Assembly: GCF_036322625.1 (NCBI RefSeq)
Contig: NZ_AP027266.1
Location: 2,111,001-2,175,000 of the forward strand
DNA length: 64,000 bases
Origin: Roseicyclus marinus
GTDB lineage: Bacteria > Pseudomonadota > Alphaproteobacteria > Rhodobacterales > Rhodobacteraceae
Direction of reading: 5' to 3'
Shown here: piece after piece, positions 1 through 8,050 of the stretch
How the letters are laid out: every line of letters begins with the position of its first letter
Position numbering within the stretch: position 1 is the first letter of the stretch
The notes under the pieces: generated by a model
Databases searched by the model: none
Seen by the model: the letters and a program-made list of their open reading frames with translations, nothing else
What the model was told of the DNA's origin: nothing
Program-made: the position numbers and the translations under genes

Positions 1-197
1 AGATCCTCGCGCAGCGCCCCAAGGCTCTCGGCCACGAACCGCCATTGCCGGGCCGAGGCGTCAGGTTGCGCCCATCCCTCCGGCTCCACGATGAACAGCG
101 GCAGCACACGACCCCCCCGCGCCGCCGCTTGGGCCAACACCGGGTTGTCCTGCACCCGCAGGTCACGCTTGAACCAAACAAGAACATCCGCACTCAT
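1..197 (-). CDS. Photolyase/cryptochrome family protein, N-terminal part
   Basis: Only the first 65 or so residues are inside the window; the gene runs off the left edge. The visible part is the alpha/beta antenna-binding domain of the DNA photolyase/cryptochrome family: it opens MSADVLVWFKRDLRVQDNP, with the family's typical V-W-F-(K/R)-R-D-L-R and D-N-P pattern, followed by a strand reading VLPLFIVEPE. Family members repair UV-induced pyrimidine dimers using FAD and light, or act as blue-light receptors. The FAD-binding half that separates repair enzymes from signalling cryptochromes lies outside the window, so the subtype is open. No strong ribosome-binding site is seen. Confidence 0.85.
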   Translation of the reverse strand, partial: MSADVLVWFKRDLRVQDNPVLAQAAARGGRVLPLFIVEPEGWAQPDASARQWRFVAESLGALRED

Positions 198-254
198 GGC
201 GGGGCAGATAGCAGGTGGAACAGGCCTGTCAAAGGCCCTGACGCAAGTGCCCGG

Positions 255-434
255 TCAGTTCGACACGGAGGGGGCGATGATCCCGTCCTCGGGGGCCTCG
301 TCGCTGCCTGCGACCTGCAGCGCGATGAACCCCACCAGGATTACGGCGGCCAGAACGATCAGCCCGCGCAACACGGTCAGAACCGGCTTGTGGCGGCGTT
401 CCTGTTTCTCGACATTGGTGCTCGGGGCGGACAT
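255..434 (-). CDS. Small single-span membrane protein, unknown function
   Basis: A 59-residue protein. Residues 1-17 are polar and basic (MSAPSTNVEKQERRHKP), then one hydrophobic helix of about 22 residues (VLTVLRGLIVLAAVILVGFI) and a short acidic tail. The start is supported by AGGAG a few bases upstream (GAAAGGAGACAGCC then ATG). It lies between the photolyase and pepN and shares an orientation only with the photolyase. I recognise no family. Basic residues before the helix suggest an N-inside, C-outside topology. It is probably a real gene because its codon use and Shine-Dalgarno site are good, but nothing indicates a role. Confidence 0.6.
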   Translation of the reverse strand: MSAPSTNVEKQERRHKPVLTVLRGLIVLAAVILVGFIALQVAGSDEAPEDGIIAPSVSN

Positions 435-564
435 GGCTGTCTCCTTTCGCCTTGGGTGTCGATCGGGCCGCAGACCCCGTCCGGGCCGGCGATCCCTGCC
501 AGTCCACCTATGCGCGAAACCCAAGGAATCAAGGAATTTCCGCCCCCGCTGGCGGCCCGCGACC

Positions 565-593
565 TTGCACAGCCCCGGCGCGCGGCCTAGCCT
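565..593 (+). promoter_or_regulatory. Possible sigma-70-type promoter for pepN
   Basis: TTGCAC and TAGCCT are separated by 17 bases, about 42 bases before the pepN start codon. The spacing and the CTTG/CTAG-like boxes match the putative metZ promoter at 4107. By-eye call only. Confidence 0.3.
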
Positions 594-634
594 CCAGCCC
601 GACCCATGCCCCCTCGGGCAGGACAGGAGAGACC

Positions 635-3235
635 ATGAAAGACGCAAGCCCCCAGCCCATCCGCCTCGCCGATTACCACCCGCCCTCGCACCTGGTCGAG
701 GCGGTGGAGCTGACCTTTCGGCTGGCCCCCCGGGGCACCCGCGTGCGCTCGAAAATCCGCTTCCGCGCCAATCCCGCCGGGTTGGAGAACGGCAACCTCC
801 GGCTCGATGGCGAAAACCTCCGGCTTGTCTCCTGCGCGCTCGACGGCACGCCGCTCACAGCCCTCGATTACCTGCTCACGCCCGAAGGGCTGACCGTGCC
901 CGCCGAACGCCTGCCCGGCCCCAGCTTCACCTGGGAGGCCGAGGTCGAGATCGACCCGGCGGACAACACCGCCCTCGAAGGGCTCTATACCTCCGGCGGC
1001 ATGTTCTGCACCCAATGCGAGGCCGAAGGGTTCCGCAAGATCACCTTCTACCCCGACCGCCCCGACGTGATGGCCCCTTTCACCGTGCGCATCGAAAGCG
1101 ACCTGCCCATCCTCCTGTCGAACGGCAACCCCGCCGCCTCCGGCCCCGGCTGGGCCGAATGGCACGATCCCTGGCCCAAACCCGCCTATCTCTTCGCGCT
1201 GGTCGCGGGCGACCTCGTGGCCCATTCCGACCGCTTCACCACGATGTCGGGCCGTGACGTCGCCCTCAACATCTGGGTGCGCCCCGGCGACGAGGACAAA
1301 TGCGCCTATGCGATGGATGCGCTCAAACGGTCCATGCGCTGGGACGAAGAGGTCTATGGCCGCGAATACGATCTCGACGTGTTCAACATCGTCGCCGTCG
1401 ACGATTTCAACATGGGCGCGATGGAGAACAAGGGGCTGAACATCTTCAACTCCAAATACGTCCTCGCGAGCCCAGAGACCGCGACCGACCGCGATTACGA
1501 TTTCATCGAAAGCATCGTCGCGCATGAATATTTCCACAACTGGACCGGCAACCGCATCACCTGCCGCGACTGGTTCCAGCTCTGCCTCAAGGAGGGGCTG
1601 ACGGTCTTTCGTGACCAGCAGTTCAGCGCCGATACCCGCAGCGCGCCCGTGCAGCGGATCGAGGATGTGCTGCAACTGCGCGCCCGCCAGTTCCGCGAGG
1701 ATGCAGGCCCCCTGGCCCATAACGTGCGCCCCGACAGCTATGTCGAGATCAACAATTTCTACACCGCCACCGTCTATGAAAAGGGCGCGGAACTGATCGG
1801 GATGCTCCGCCGCATCGTTGGCGCGCAGGAATATCGCGCGGCCCTCGACGAATATTTCCGCCGCCATGACGGGCAGGCCTGCACGATCGAGGATTGGCTC
1901 GCCGTGTTCGAGGATGTGACGGGCCGCGACCTGTCGCAATTCAAGCGCTGGTATACCCAGGCCGGCACGCCCCGCGTTTCGGCCGAATGGCAGGTGGCCG
2001 AGGGGCGTCTGCACCTGCGCCTCGCCCAGGAGCTGCCCCCCACCCCCGGCCAACCGCTCAAGGAACCCGTGGTCATCCCCGTCGCCATGGGCCTCCTGTC
2101 GCCCGAGGGGGCAGAGCTTCTGCCCGAAACCACCGTCATCCTCGACGGGCCCGAGCTGACCCTTGATTTCGACCTCGACGAGATGGCGCGGCGCGCTTGC
2201 ATCGCGCGGCCCGATCACGTGATCCCCTCGCTCCTGCGCGGGTTTTCGGCCCCCGTGATCCTCGATGCGGGCCTCAGCCGCGCGGATCGGCTGGTGCTTC
2301 TGGCCCATGACCCCGACCCGTTCAACCGCTGGGAGGCCGGGCGCAGCCTGATGCGCGAGACGCTGATGGAGATGCTGACGGGCGGCGCGCCCGATCCCGC
2401 GCTCTTCGACGCGCTTGACCGGCTGCTCGCCGAAGATCGGCTCGACGCCGCGTTCCGCGCGCTCTGCCTTGCGCTTCCGTCGGAGGATGACATGGCGCAG
2501 GCCGCCCATGACGCGGGCCTCGTGCCCGACCCGACCGCGATCCACGCCACCCGCCGCGCGATGCAGGTTGCGATGGCGCGCGCGCTCCAGCCCCGTCTTG
2601 CCGCCCTTTACGACGCGATGGACCCCGGCCCCGCCTATAGCCCCGATGCCGATCAGGCGGCCAAGCGCGCGCTCCGCAACAGCGCCCTGACGCTCCTTGC
2701 CCGCATCGAGGGCCCCGCCCGCGCAAAGGCGCATTACGCCGCCGCCACCAACATGACCGACGAGATCGCGGGCTTCACCACGCTTCTGGAAACAGGCGAT
2801 CCCGACATCGCCCGGCGCTTCCACGACCGCTGGAAAGACGACCGGCTGGTGATGGACAAATGGTTCATGGCCCAGGTGGCCCATGCCGCCCCGGAACAGG
2901 CGGTCGCCATCGCCCGGGCGCTGACAGACCATCCGCTTTTCGACTGGACGAACCCCAACCGCTTCCGCTCCGTCATCGGCGGGCTGACTTCGGGCAATCC
3001 GGCGGGCTTTCACGACCCCTCCGGCGCAGGCTACCGGTTTCTGGCCGATTGGCTGATCCGCCTCGATGCCAAGAACCCCCAGACGGCGGCGCGCATGTCG
3101 ACCGCCTTCGAGACCTGGCGGCGCTATGATGCCGACAGGCAGGCGCTGATCACGGGCGCGCTTGACCGGATCGCCGCGCAAGACGGGTTGAGCCGGGACC
3201 TGTCGGAGATGGTGGAGCGCATCCGCGCCGCCTGA
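635..3235 (+). CDS. pepN: Aminopeptidase N (M1 family)
   Basis: Zinc aminopeptidase of 866 residues, close to the 870 of E. coli PepN. It removes N-terminal residues from peptides in the cytoplasm during the last steps of protein turnover. The exopeptidase motif GAMEN starts near residue 260. The zinc site is HEYFH with His297 and His301, and the third ligand is Glu320 in LKEG; these numbers equal those of E. coli PepN. The C-terminal part is the helical domain of the gamma-proteobacterial-type subfamily. The start at 635 was chosen over upstream in-frame codons because GGAGA sits just before it and because it gives normal length. The gene is monocistronic and is followed by a dispersed 3' motif. 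Confidence 0.96.
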   Translation: MKDASPQPIRLADYHPPSHLVEAVELTFRLAPRGTRVRSKIRFRANPAGLENGNLRLDGENLRLVSCALDGTPLTALDYLLTPEGLTVPAERLPGPSFTWEAEVEIDPADNTALEGLYTSGGMFCTQCEAEGFRKITFYPDRPDVMAPFTVRIESDLPILLSNGNPAASGPGWAEWHDPWPKPAYLFALVAGDLVAHSDRFTTMSGRDVALNIWVRPGDEDKCAYAMDALKRSMRWDEEVYGREYDLDVFNIVAVDDFNMGAMENKGLNIFNSKYVLASPETATDRDYDFIESIVAHEYFHNWTGNRITCRDWFQLCLKEGLTVFRDQQFSADTRSAPVQRIEDVLQLRARQFREDAGPLAHNVRPDSYVEINNFYTATVYEKGAELIGMLRRIVGAQEYRAALDEYFRRHDGQACTIEDWLAVFEDVTGRDLSQFKRWYTQAGTPRVSAEWQVAEGRLHLRLAQELPPTPGQPLKEPVVIPVAMGLLSPEGAELLPETTVILDGPELTLDFDLDEMARRACIARPDHVIPSLLRGFSAPVILDAGLSRADRLVLLAHDPDPFNRWEAGRSLMRETLMEMLTGGAPDPALFDALDRLLAEDRLDAAFRALCLALPSEDDMAQAAHDAGLVPDPTAIHATRRAMQVAMARALQPRLAALYDAMDPGPAYSPDADQAAKRALRNSALTLLARIEGPARAKAHYAAATNMTDEIAGFTTLLETGDPDIARRFHDRWKDDRLVMDKWFMAQVAHAAPEQAVAIARALTDHPLFDWTNPNRFRSVIGGLTSGNPAGFHDPSGAGYRFLADWLIRLDAKNPQTAARMSTAFETWRRYDADRQALITGALDRIAAQDGLSRDLSEMVERIRAA

Positions 3236-3261
3236 TGCCTTGGGCGCGTGGCGCGGTCCTG

Positions 3262-3289
3262 TCTTGCATATTTGGAGAAAGATGAAGGA
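3262..3289 (+). repeat. Dispersed intergenic motif, copy 1 (ATATTT..GAAAGATGAAGG)
   Basis: The stretch CTTGCATATTTGGAG followed by AAAGATGAAGG lies just after the pepN stop. The same pattern, ATATTT-N(3-5)-GAAA-N-AtGAAG, recurs downstream of preA (minus strand) and near 63690, with a weaker copy near 11050. It belongs to no gene. Confidence 0.5.
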
Positions 3290-4057
3290 TCAGCCGCGCA
3301 GCTGGGCGGCAAGCCAGACAAGCGAGATCAGCACAGGCTGGTGGATCAGGTAGACCGCGAGGCTGTGCCGCCCCGCAAAGGCGAGGGCGCGCGCCATGGC
3401 GCCCGCCTGCCAGCGCGCGAGCCTGTCCCAAAGCCCCGCCCTGTCCATCAGGCGCGCCGCCGCGATGCCGAACAGGACCGGGGCGAACCAGGGAAAGATC
3501 GGCAGGTAATCGACCGAGCGCAGCCCCACGGCCTGCAACCCCGTCCACCAGAACCACGGCGCGTCAAAGGCCGCAAAGCGCATCGCATTGGGCAGCCACA
3601 AGACGAAGGCCCCAAGCGCCAGCAGGATCGGCACGGGCAGGCGCAGAAAGACCAGTCCCAGAAGGCTTGCCGCGGCGATGCAATGCAGGATGCCGAAAAA
3701 GATGAAGACATCGGGCATGGCGATCCATGTCGCCAGCGTGATGAGCGCGGCAGCCCCCGCGATCCTGGCAAAGCGCCGGAAAAACCCCCGCCAGCGGATG
3801 CCCCGCCCATGGCCCAGCACCAGCCCCACGCCGACGAGAAACAGGAAAGACCCCGCCGTCAGATAGGCCAGCCAGCGCCAGAAGGGCAGCATGGTCGTGC
3901 CGGGGGCGACAAAGCCGAAAAGCTCGAGGTCAAAGACGAAATGGAACACCGCCATCGCCAGAAGCGCCGCACTGCGCGCCAGATCGAGCGCGACGAGCCT
4001 GCCCGATGCGATGCCTGCGCCCTGCCCCATCCCTGACCTGTCCACGATAATTGCCAT
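3290..4057 (-). CDS. DUF1624 / heparan-alpha-glucosaminide N-acetyltransferase-like membrane protein
   Basis: A 255-residue integral membrane protein with roughly seven hydrophobic helices. The first helix region, GRLVALDLARSAALLAMAVF, has the R-x-x-x-L-D-x-x-R/K-G-like opening typical of the DUF1624/HGSNAT and acyltransferase-3 folds; FFGILHCIAAASL is the second characteristic block, and HSLAVYLIHQPV lies near the C-terminus. Family members are thought to move acyl groups across a membrane onto sugars, but the bacterial substrates are not known. The start could instead be the Met nine codons downstream (4030). It converges with pepN and diverges from metZ. Confidence 0.8.
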   Translation of the reverse strand: MAIIVDRSGMGQGAGIASGRLVALDLARSAALLAMAVFHFVFDLELFGFVAPGTTMLPFWRWLAYLTAGSFLFLVGVGLVLGHGRGIRWRGFFRRFARIAGAAALITLATWIAMPDVFIFFGILHCIAAASLLGLVFLRLPVPILLALGAFVLWLPNAMRFAAFDAPWFWWTGLQAVGLRSVDYLPIFPWFAPVLFGIAAARLMDRAGLWDRLARWQAGAMARALAFAGRHSLAVYLIHQPVLISLVWLAAQLRG

Positions 4058-4106
4058 GGCAAGGACCCTAGCAGCCCCATGGCAGCCTGCCCACAGCCAA
4101 GCGCGC

Positions 4107-4135
4107 TTGACGCAAGGCCACGGGCGGCGTAGCCA
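4107..4135 (+). promoter_or_regulatory. Probable promoter of the metZ leader
   Basis: TTGACG and TAGCCA are separated by exactly 17 bases. The predicted transcription start falls at about 4142, on the first base pairs of the SAM-II aptamer beginning at 4141. This agreement is the main reason to believe it. Confidence 0.5.
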
Positions 4136-4140
4136 GCGCG

Positions 4141-4194
4141 CGTGGTGATTTGTGAACCGGATTGCGGGCCACGTTAAACAAGCCGCTAAAGAGG
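4141..4194 (+). ncRNA. SAM-II riboswitch (metA/metZ leader aptamer)
   Basis: The leader of metZ has all conserved elements of the alphaproteobacterial SAM-II aptamer. P1 is CGTGG (4141-4145) pairing with CCACG (4169-4173). The conserved TGATTTG follows the 5' strand and ATTGCGGG precedes the 3' strand. The 3' segment CGTTAAACAAG, then CCGCTAAAGAGG, can form the pseudoknot. SAM-II binds S-adenosylmethionine in a classical H-type pseudoknot and lowers expression when SAM is plentiful. The start codon lies about 85 bases downstream, so control probably acts through the leader rather than by direct masking of the metZ ribosome-binding site. No strong terminator is seen before the gene. Confidence 0.93.
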
Positions 4195-4279
4195 TCGAGG
4201 ACGCCCAGCCTGACCGCTCGCCCCCGACCATGTCCGCCACCGGCGCAATGCCGGGGCATGAGAGGAGAGGAACGGGGCC

Positions 4280-5497
4280 ATGGCCGATGCCAACCACCTG
4301 AAAACCCTGCGCAAGCGCACCCGCGCCGTCCATGCGGGCACCCGCCGCAGCCAATATGGCGAGGTGAGCGAGGCGATCTTCCTGACGCAGGGATTCGTCT
4401 ATGACAGCGCCGAAGCCGCCGAGGCGCGCTTTGTCGAGATCGGGCCCGACGAATTCATCTATGGCCGCTACGGCAATCCGACCGTCGCCATGTTCGAGGA
4501 TCGCATCGCCTCCCTCGAAGGGGCCGAGGATGCCTTTGCCACGGCCAGCGGCATGGCGGCGGTCAATGCGGCGCTCGTGTCGATGCTGCGCGCGGGCGAT
4601 CATGTCGTGGCCGCGCGCGCGCTCTTCGGTTCCTGCCTCTATATCCTCGAAGAGGTTCTGACCCGCTACGGGGTGGAGGTCAGTTTCGTCGACGGCACCG
4701 ATCTGGCGCAATGGGAGGCGGCGATCCGCCCCGGCACCAAGGCGGTGTTTTTCGAATCGATCTCGAACCCGACGCTCGAGGTCATCGACATCGCCGCCGT
4801 GTCCCGGCTTGCCCATGCGGTGGGCGCGCTCGTGATCGTGGACAATGTCTTTGCCACGCCCGTCTTTCAGGACACGCTCGGGCTTGGCGCGGATGTGGTG
4901 GTCTATTCGGCCACCAAGCATATCGACGGGCAGGGCCGCTGCCTTGGCGGCGTGATCCTTGGCTCGAAACACTATATCCGCAAGGTGGTCGAACCCTATC
5001 TCAAGCATACGGGCGGGGCGATGTCGCCCTTCAACGCCTGGGTGATGCTCAAATCGCTCGAAACGGTCGAATTGCGCTGCCGGGCGCAGGCCGACAGCGC
5101 GCATCGCATCGCCACCGCGCTCGAAACCCTGCCGGGGCTGTCGCGCGTGATCTATCCGGGCCTGCCCAGCCATCCCCATCACGCGCTGGCCCGCGCCCAG
5201 ATGGAGACGGGCGGCACCATGATCGCGCTCGAGGTCGCGGGCGGGCAGGACGCGGCCTTCCGCTTTCTCAACGCGCTGAAGATCGTGACCATCTCGAACA
5301 ATCTGGGCGATGCGAAATCCATCATCACCCATCCCGCGACCACGACCCATCAGCGCCTGACCGAAGAACAGCGCGAGGGTCTGGGGATCACGCGGGGCCT
5401 GGTGCGGCTCTCGGTGGGGCTCGAGGATCCCGAGGATCTGATCGCGGATCTGTCGGCGGCGCTTGACGCGGCACAAAAGGGGGCGGCGGGCGCATGA
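4280..5497 (+). CDS. metZ: O-succinylhomoserine sulfhydrylase
   Basis: PLP enzyme of the Cys/Met metabolism family, 405 residues. It condenses O-succinylhomoserine with sulfide to make homocysteine, a direct route into methionine. The motif YSATKHIDGQGR holds the PLP lysine at about residue 213. YGRYGNPT and ATASGMAAVNAAL are family blocks, and the C-terminal SVGLEDPEDLIADL is standard. The RYG-type segment and full alignment favour the MetZ class over cystathionine synthases. The SAM-II riboswitch upstream agrees with a methionine role. GAGAGGAG stands 5-12 bases before the ATG. Its stop overlaps the start of the next gene (ATGA). A second sulfhydrylase gene begins at 63865. Confidence 0.95.
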   Translation: MADANHLKTLRKRTRAVHAGTRRSQYGEVSEAIFLTQGFVYDSAEAAEARFVEIGPDEFIYGRYGNPTVAMFEDRIASLEGAEDAFATASGMAAVNAALVSMLRAGDHVVAARALFGSCLYILEEVLTRYGVEVSFVDGTDLAQWEAAIRPGTKAVFFESISNPTLEVIDIAAVSRLAHAVGALVIVDNVFATPVFQDTLGLGADVVVYSATKHIDGQGRCLGGVILGSKHYIRKVVEPYLKHTGGAMSPFNAWVMLKSLETVELRCRAQADSAHRIATALETLPGLSRVIYPGLPSHPHHALARAQMETGGTMIALEVAGGQDAAFRFLNALKIVTISNNLGDAKSIITHPATTTHQRLTEEQREGLGITRGLVRLSVGLEDPEDLIADLSAALDAAQKGAAGA

Positions 5498-5991
5498 ACG
5501 GGCTGATCATCCGGCCCTGCCGCGTCACCGACGCGCCGGAGCTGGCCGCCCTCTACCACCGCGCCGTGCGCGAGGGGGCGGCAGGCCACTACGATCCTGA
5601 ACAGCGCGCCGCATGGTCTCCCGCGCCCCCCAGCGGCGAGGAATGGCGCCGCCGCCTCGTCGAGGCACAGACGGTGGTCGCCGAACGGGCCGAACGGCTC
5701 CTGGGCTTCATGACGCTCGATGCCGGCACGGGCTGGATCGATTTCGCCTATGTCGCGCCCGAGGCGATGGGACAGGGCGTGGCCGAAACGCTCTATGCCG
5801 TGCTCGAGGGGCGCGCGCGGGCCGCGGGCCTCACACGGCTTGAAACCGGGGCGAGCCTTCTGGCCGAACGCTTCTTTGGCCGGCGCGGCTGGCGCGTGGT
5901 GGAACGGCGCGCGGTGGCGCTGAACGGCCAGCATCTGCCCAATGCGATCATGTCCAAGGATCTGGGACCGGGCCTCTGCCACGCGGCCTGA
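5494..5991 (+). CDS. GNAT-family N-acetyltransferase
   Basis: A 165-residue single-domain acetyltransferase. The opening LIIRPCRVTDAPELAAL is the usual GNAT beta1-alpha1. The central FAYVAPEAMGQGVAETLY carries the acetyl-CoA pyrophosphate-binding loop (Q-G-V-A) in front of the alpha3 helix. The C-terminal FFGRRGWRVVERRAVAL is the typical last strand pair. The substrate cannot be told. Its ATG overlaps the metZ stop by four bases, so it is translationally coupled and should fall under the SAM-II riboswitch as well. Whether it has a methionine-related job is not shown by the sequence. Confidence 0.88.
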   Translation: MNGLIIRPCRVTDAPELAALYHRAVREGAAGHYDPEQRAAWSPAPPSGEEWRRRLVEAQTVVAERAERLLGFMTLDAGTGWIDFAYVAPEAMGQGVAETLYAVLEGRARAAGLTRLETGASLLAERFFGRRGWRVVERRAVALNGQHLPNAIMSKDLGPGLCHAA

Positions 5992-6140
5992 GGCAGGCCC
6001 ACATCGCAATCCACCTGAACCTGGTCGTTTTTCCTGATCCGATCCCGTCGCATTAGCGTAAAAAAAATGCACGACAAGATTGGGAAGTGCCGGTGGCGCG
6101 CCTATCTTGCGGCTTCGTGCCGGACGGAAAGGGAACGACC

Positions 6141-7232
6141 ATGAACATCCATGTGACCGAGATGACCGAAACGCCAAGCCGCGCAGAGCTTGAAACCGCG
6201 CTGGCGCGTCTCAAGGCATGGATGGAAACTGCATCCCCCGAAGAGATCTCGGCCCTCGACCCGGCGGTGACGCGGCTTGCCGCCCCTGCCTATCCCGTGT
6301 TCGAACGCCGCTATCCGGCCGATTTCACCGTCGACGCCGCCTACAAGGACGGTTTGCCCGATCTGCAAAACGGCCCCTCCTCGCTGATCAAGGGCGCGAA
6401 CCGCCAGATCCAGCATGTGGGCATCTCGAATTTCCGCCTGCCGATCCGCTACCACACCCGCGACAACGGGGATCTGACGCTGGAGACCAGCGTCACCGGC
6501 ACCGTCAGCCTCGAGGCGGACAAGAAGGGCATCAACATGAGCCGCATCATGCGGTCCTTCTATACCCATGCCGAAAAGACCTTTTCCTTCGAGGTGATCG
6601 AGGCCGCGCTCGAGGATTACAAATCCGACCTCGAAAGCTTCGATGCCCGCATCCAGATGCGCCTGTCCTTCCCGGCCAAGGTCGCGAGCCTGCGCTCGGG
6701 GCTGTCGGGTTACCAGTATTACGACATCGCGCTGGAACTGGTGGAACGCGGCGGCCTGCGCCAGAAACTCGTGCATCTCGATTACGTCTATTCCTCGACC
6801 TGCCCCTGTTCGCTGGAATTGTCCGAACATGCCCGCGCGACCCGCAACCAGCTGGCCACGCCCCATTCGCAGCGCTCGGTCGCGCGGATTTCCGTGGAAC
6901 TGGCCGAAGGTCAGCCCTGCCTCTGGTTCGAGGATCTGATCGAGATGGCGCGCGATGCCGTGCCGACCGAAACGCAGGTCATGGTCAAGCGCGAGGATGA
7001 ACAGGCTTTCGCCGAGCTCAACGCCGCCAACCCGATCTTTGTCGAGGATGCGGCACGGCTCTTTGCCGAACGCCTGCATGCCGATCCGCGCGTGGGCGAT
7101 TTCCGGGTCGCCGCCAGCCACCAGGAAAGCCTGCACAGCCACGATGCCGTAAGCCTCCTGACCGAGGGCGAGACATTCGCCCAGGCCAGCCTCGATCCGC
7201 ATCTGTTCGCCAGCCTGATCCACCGCGGCTGA
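6141..7232 (+). CDS. folE2: GTP cyclohydrolase FolE2 (type IB)
   Basis: A 363-residue enzyme converting GTP to 7,8-dihydroneopterin triphosphate, the first step of tetrahydrofolate synthesis. The signature SSTCPCSLELSEHARATRNQ holds the conserved Cys (about residue 221), and TPHSQRSVARISVEL follows with the conserved His. An upstream in-frame extension from 6087 is unlikely; the ATG at 6141 follows GGAAAGGGAACGACC. FolE2 uses metals other than zinc and in some bacteria is induced by zinc shortage through Zur, but I see no convincing Zur box in the 150 bases upstream, only a loose GCATT...AATGC pair around 6050-6070. A stem-loop follows the gene. Confidence 0.95.
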   Translation: MNIHVTEMTETPSRAELETALARLKAWMETASPEEISALDPAVTRLAAPAYPVFERRYPADFTVDAAYKDGLPDLQNGPSSLIKGANRQIQHVGISNFRLPIRYHTRDNGDLTLETSVTGTVSLEADKKGINMSRIMRSFYTHAEKTFSFEVIEAALEDYKSDLESFDARIQMRLSFPAKVASLRSGLSGYQYYDIALELVERGGLRQKLVHLDYVYSSTCPCSLELSEHARATRNQLATPHSQRSVARISVELAEGQPCLWFEDLIEMARDAVPTETQVMVKREDEQAFAELNAANPIFVEDAARLFAERLHADPRVGDFRVAASHQESLHSHDAVSLLTEGETFAQASLDPHLFASLIHRG

Positions 7233-7250
7233 GGCCAATGCCATAATGAC

Positions 7251-7287
7251 AAAGGGGCGCGCCCGGCACCGGGACGCGCCCCTTTTC
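7251..7287 (+). terminator. Rho-independent terminator after folE2
   Basis: AAAGGGGCGCGCCC and GGGACGCGCCCCTTTT form a long GC stem with one C-A mismatch and a six-base loop, ending in TTTT. It lies 18 bases past the folE2 stop. Confidence 0.8.
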
Positions 7288-7301
7288 ATGTCTGCGTGAT
7301 G

Positions 7302-7397
7302 TAGAGCATGTCGCGCAAAAGTGGGAACCGGTTTTGCGCCCCCCGGACATGCGACATCAAAGGGTTAGAGGGCGGCGCTTGAACGCGACGCGCTCTA
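7302..7397. repeat. Dispersed palindromic element, copy A
   Basis: About 96 bases beginning TAGAGC and ending GCTCTA, so the ends are inverted. Inside, GCGCAAAAGTGGGAACCGG is followed by TTTTGCGC (inverted arms GCGCAAAA/TTTTGCGC), then CCGGACATGCGACATCAAA. A second copy with the same core stands at 12057-12160. Both are intergenic. The architecture recalls palindromic repeats widespread in alphaproteobacterial chromosomes. Confidence 0.8.
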
Positions 7398-7407
7398 ACA
7401 CGCGCCC

Positions 7408-7761
7408 TCAGCCGTAGCGCTGCGGTCCCCGCCCCTGCCCGCCTGCATCGAGGATCGGGCCATTGTCGCTGTCGGTCCAGCCGGTGTAGCGCCCGTGGCG
7501 CGGCCCGCGCCCGTTGCCGCCCGGATCGAGGATCGGACCATTGTCGCTGTCAGTCCATCCCGAGCGCGAAGTGACGATGGTGGTCGTGGTCGTGGGCACG
7601 CAGCCCGCAACGCCCGCCATGCCCAGCCCCAGGGTTCCGATCCCGAAACCCCGCAGCAGCAACCGCCGGTCCATGCCGTGGCGCGTCTTGATGTTCTCGT
7701 CCGTCAGCGTGGGCGGGGACGACCCGCCCTTGCCCGCCTTGCCGTCCGTGTCGTCCGTCAT
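7408..7761 (-). CDS. Small putative Tat/lipoprotein with two WTDSDNGPILD repeats
   Basis: A 117-residue protein of no family I can name. Residues 1-29 are polar and contain TLTDENIKT. Residues 30-55 look like a Tat-type lipoprotein signal: DRRLLLRG, then a Gly-rich hydrophobic stretch ending GVAGC, followed by TTTTTIVTS. The mature part is two copies of the unit (S/T)GWTDSDNGPILDxGGxGRGP about 25 residues apart. The acidic D-S-D-N-G-P core resembles a calcium-binding loop, but that is only an impression. GGAGGAA precedes the start. The gene lies 49 bases downstream of another odd small gene with a matching TLTDxDIxT motif. The unusually long polar N-terminus before the signal may mean that the true start is Met30. 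Confidence 0.65.
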   Translation of the reverse strand: MTDDTDGKAGKGGSSPPTLTDENIKTRHGMDRRLLLRGFGIGTLGLGMAGVAGCVPTTTTTIVTSRSGWTDSDNGPILDPGGNGRGPRHGRYTGWTDSDNGPILDAGGQGRGPQRYG

Positions 7762-7810
7762 CCCGTGTTCCTCCCCAGGATTGTGTCGGTTGTCCCTCGT
7801 CTAAGCTGTC

Positions 7811-8050
7811 TCAGGCGTCCCGGTCGCGCGCGGGCGCGGCATCGGCATCGCTGTGCGCCTTGGGCGCGGCATCAACATCATGGCCCGCCTTCGGCATTAC
7901 ATCGGCATCATGGCCCGCCTGCGGCGTGACATGCGCATCGGCATCCGTGCCGACCACCCCGCCCGAGGGGCCGCTGCGGCGCTGATAGGTGGAAATATCG
8001 CTATCCGTCAGGGTCTTTTTCGACCCGGTCTTGTCCGCAATCTGGGCCAC
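7811..8050 (-). CDS. Small acidic His/Asp-rich repeat protein, unknown function
   Basis: A 79-residue protein if the GTG at 8050 is the start; it is preceded by CAAGGACC. The N-terminal half, with KKTLTDSDISTYQRRSG, is basic; the C-terminal half is a degenerate repeat of an 8-10 residue unit (QAGHDADVMP, KAGHDVDAAP, KAHSDADAAP) rich in His and Asp. It has no signal peptide or membrane segment. The segment TLTDSDIST matches TLTDENIKT of the neighbour downstream, so the two may be related and cotranscribed. A longer form from an ATG at 8140 is possible but lacks a ribosome-binding site. No family is recognised. The codon use is acceptable, but this is a weaker call than its neighbour. Confidence 0.45.
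   Translation of the reverse strand: MAQIADKTGSKKTLTDSDISTYQRRSGPSGGVVGTDADAHVTPQAGHDADVMPKAGHDVDAAPKAHSDADAAPARDRDA

Noticed and set aside
3290-5476. A 728-residue minus-strand frame covering metZ
   Set aside because: Only its last 255 residues form a real membrane protein. The part opposite metZ is an antisense shadow, rich in Gly/Arg/His, while the plus strand codes a clear PLP enzyme.
5992-6140. A Zur box upstream of folE2
   Set aside because: FolE2 is often zinc-regulated, but the only dyad is a loose GCATT...AATGC pair that does not match known Zur boxes.
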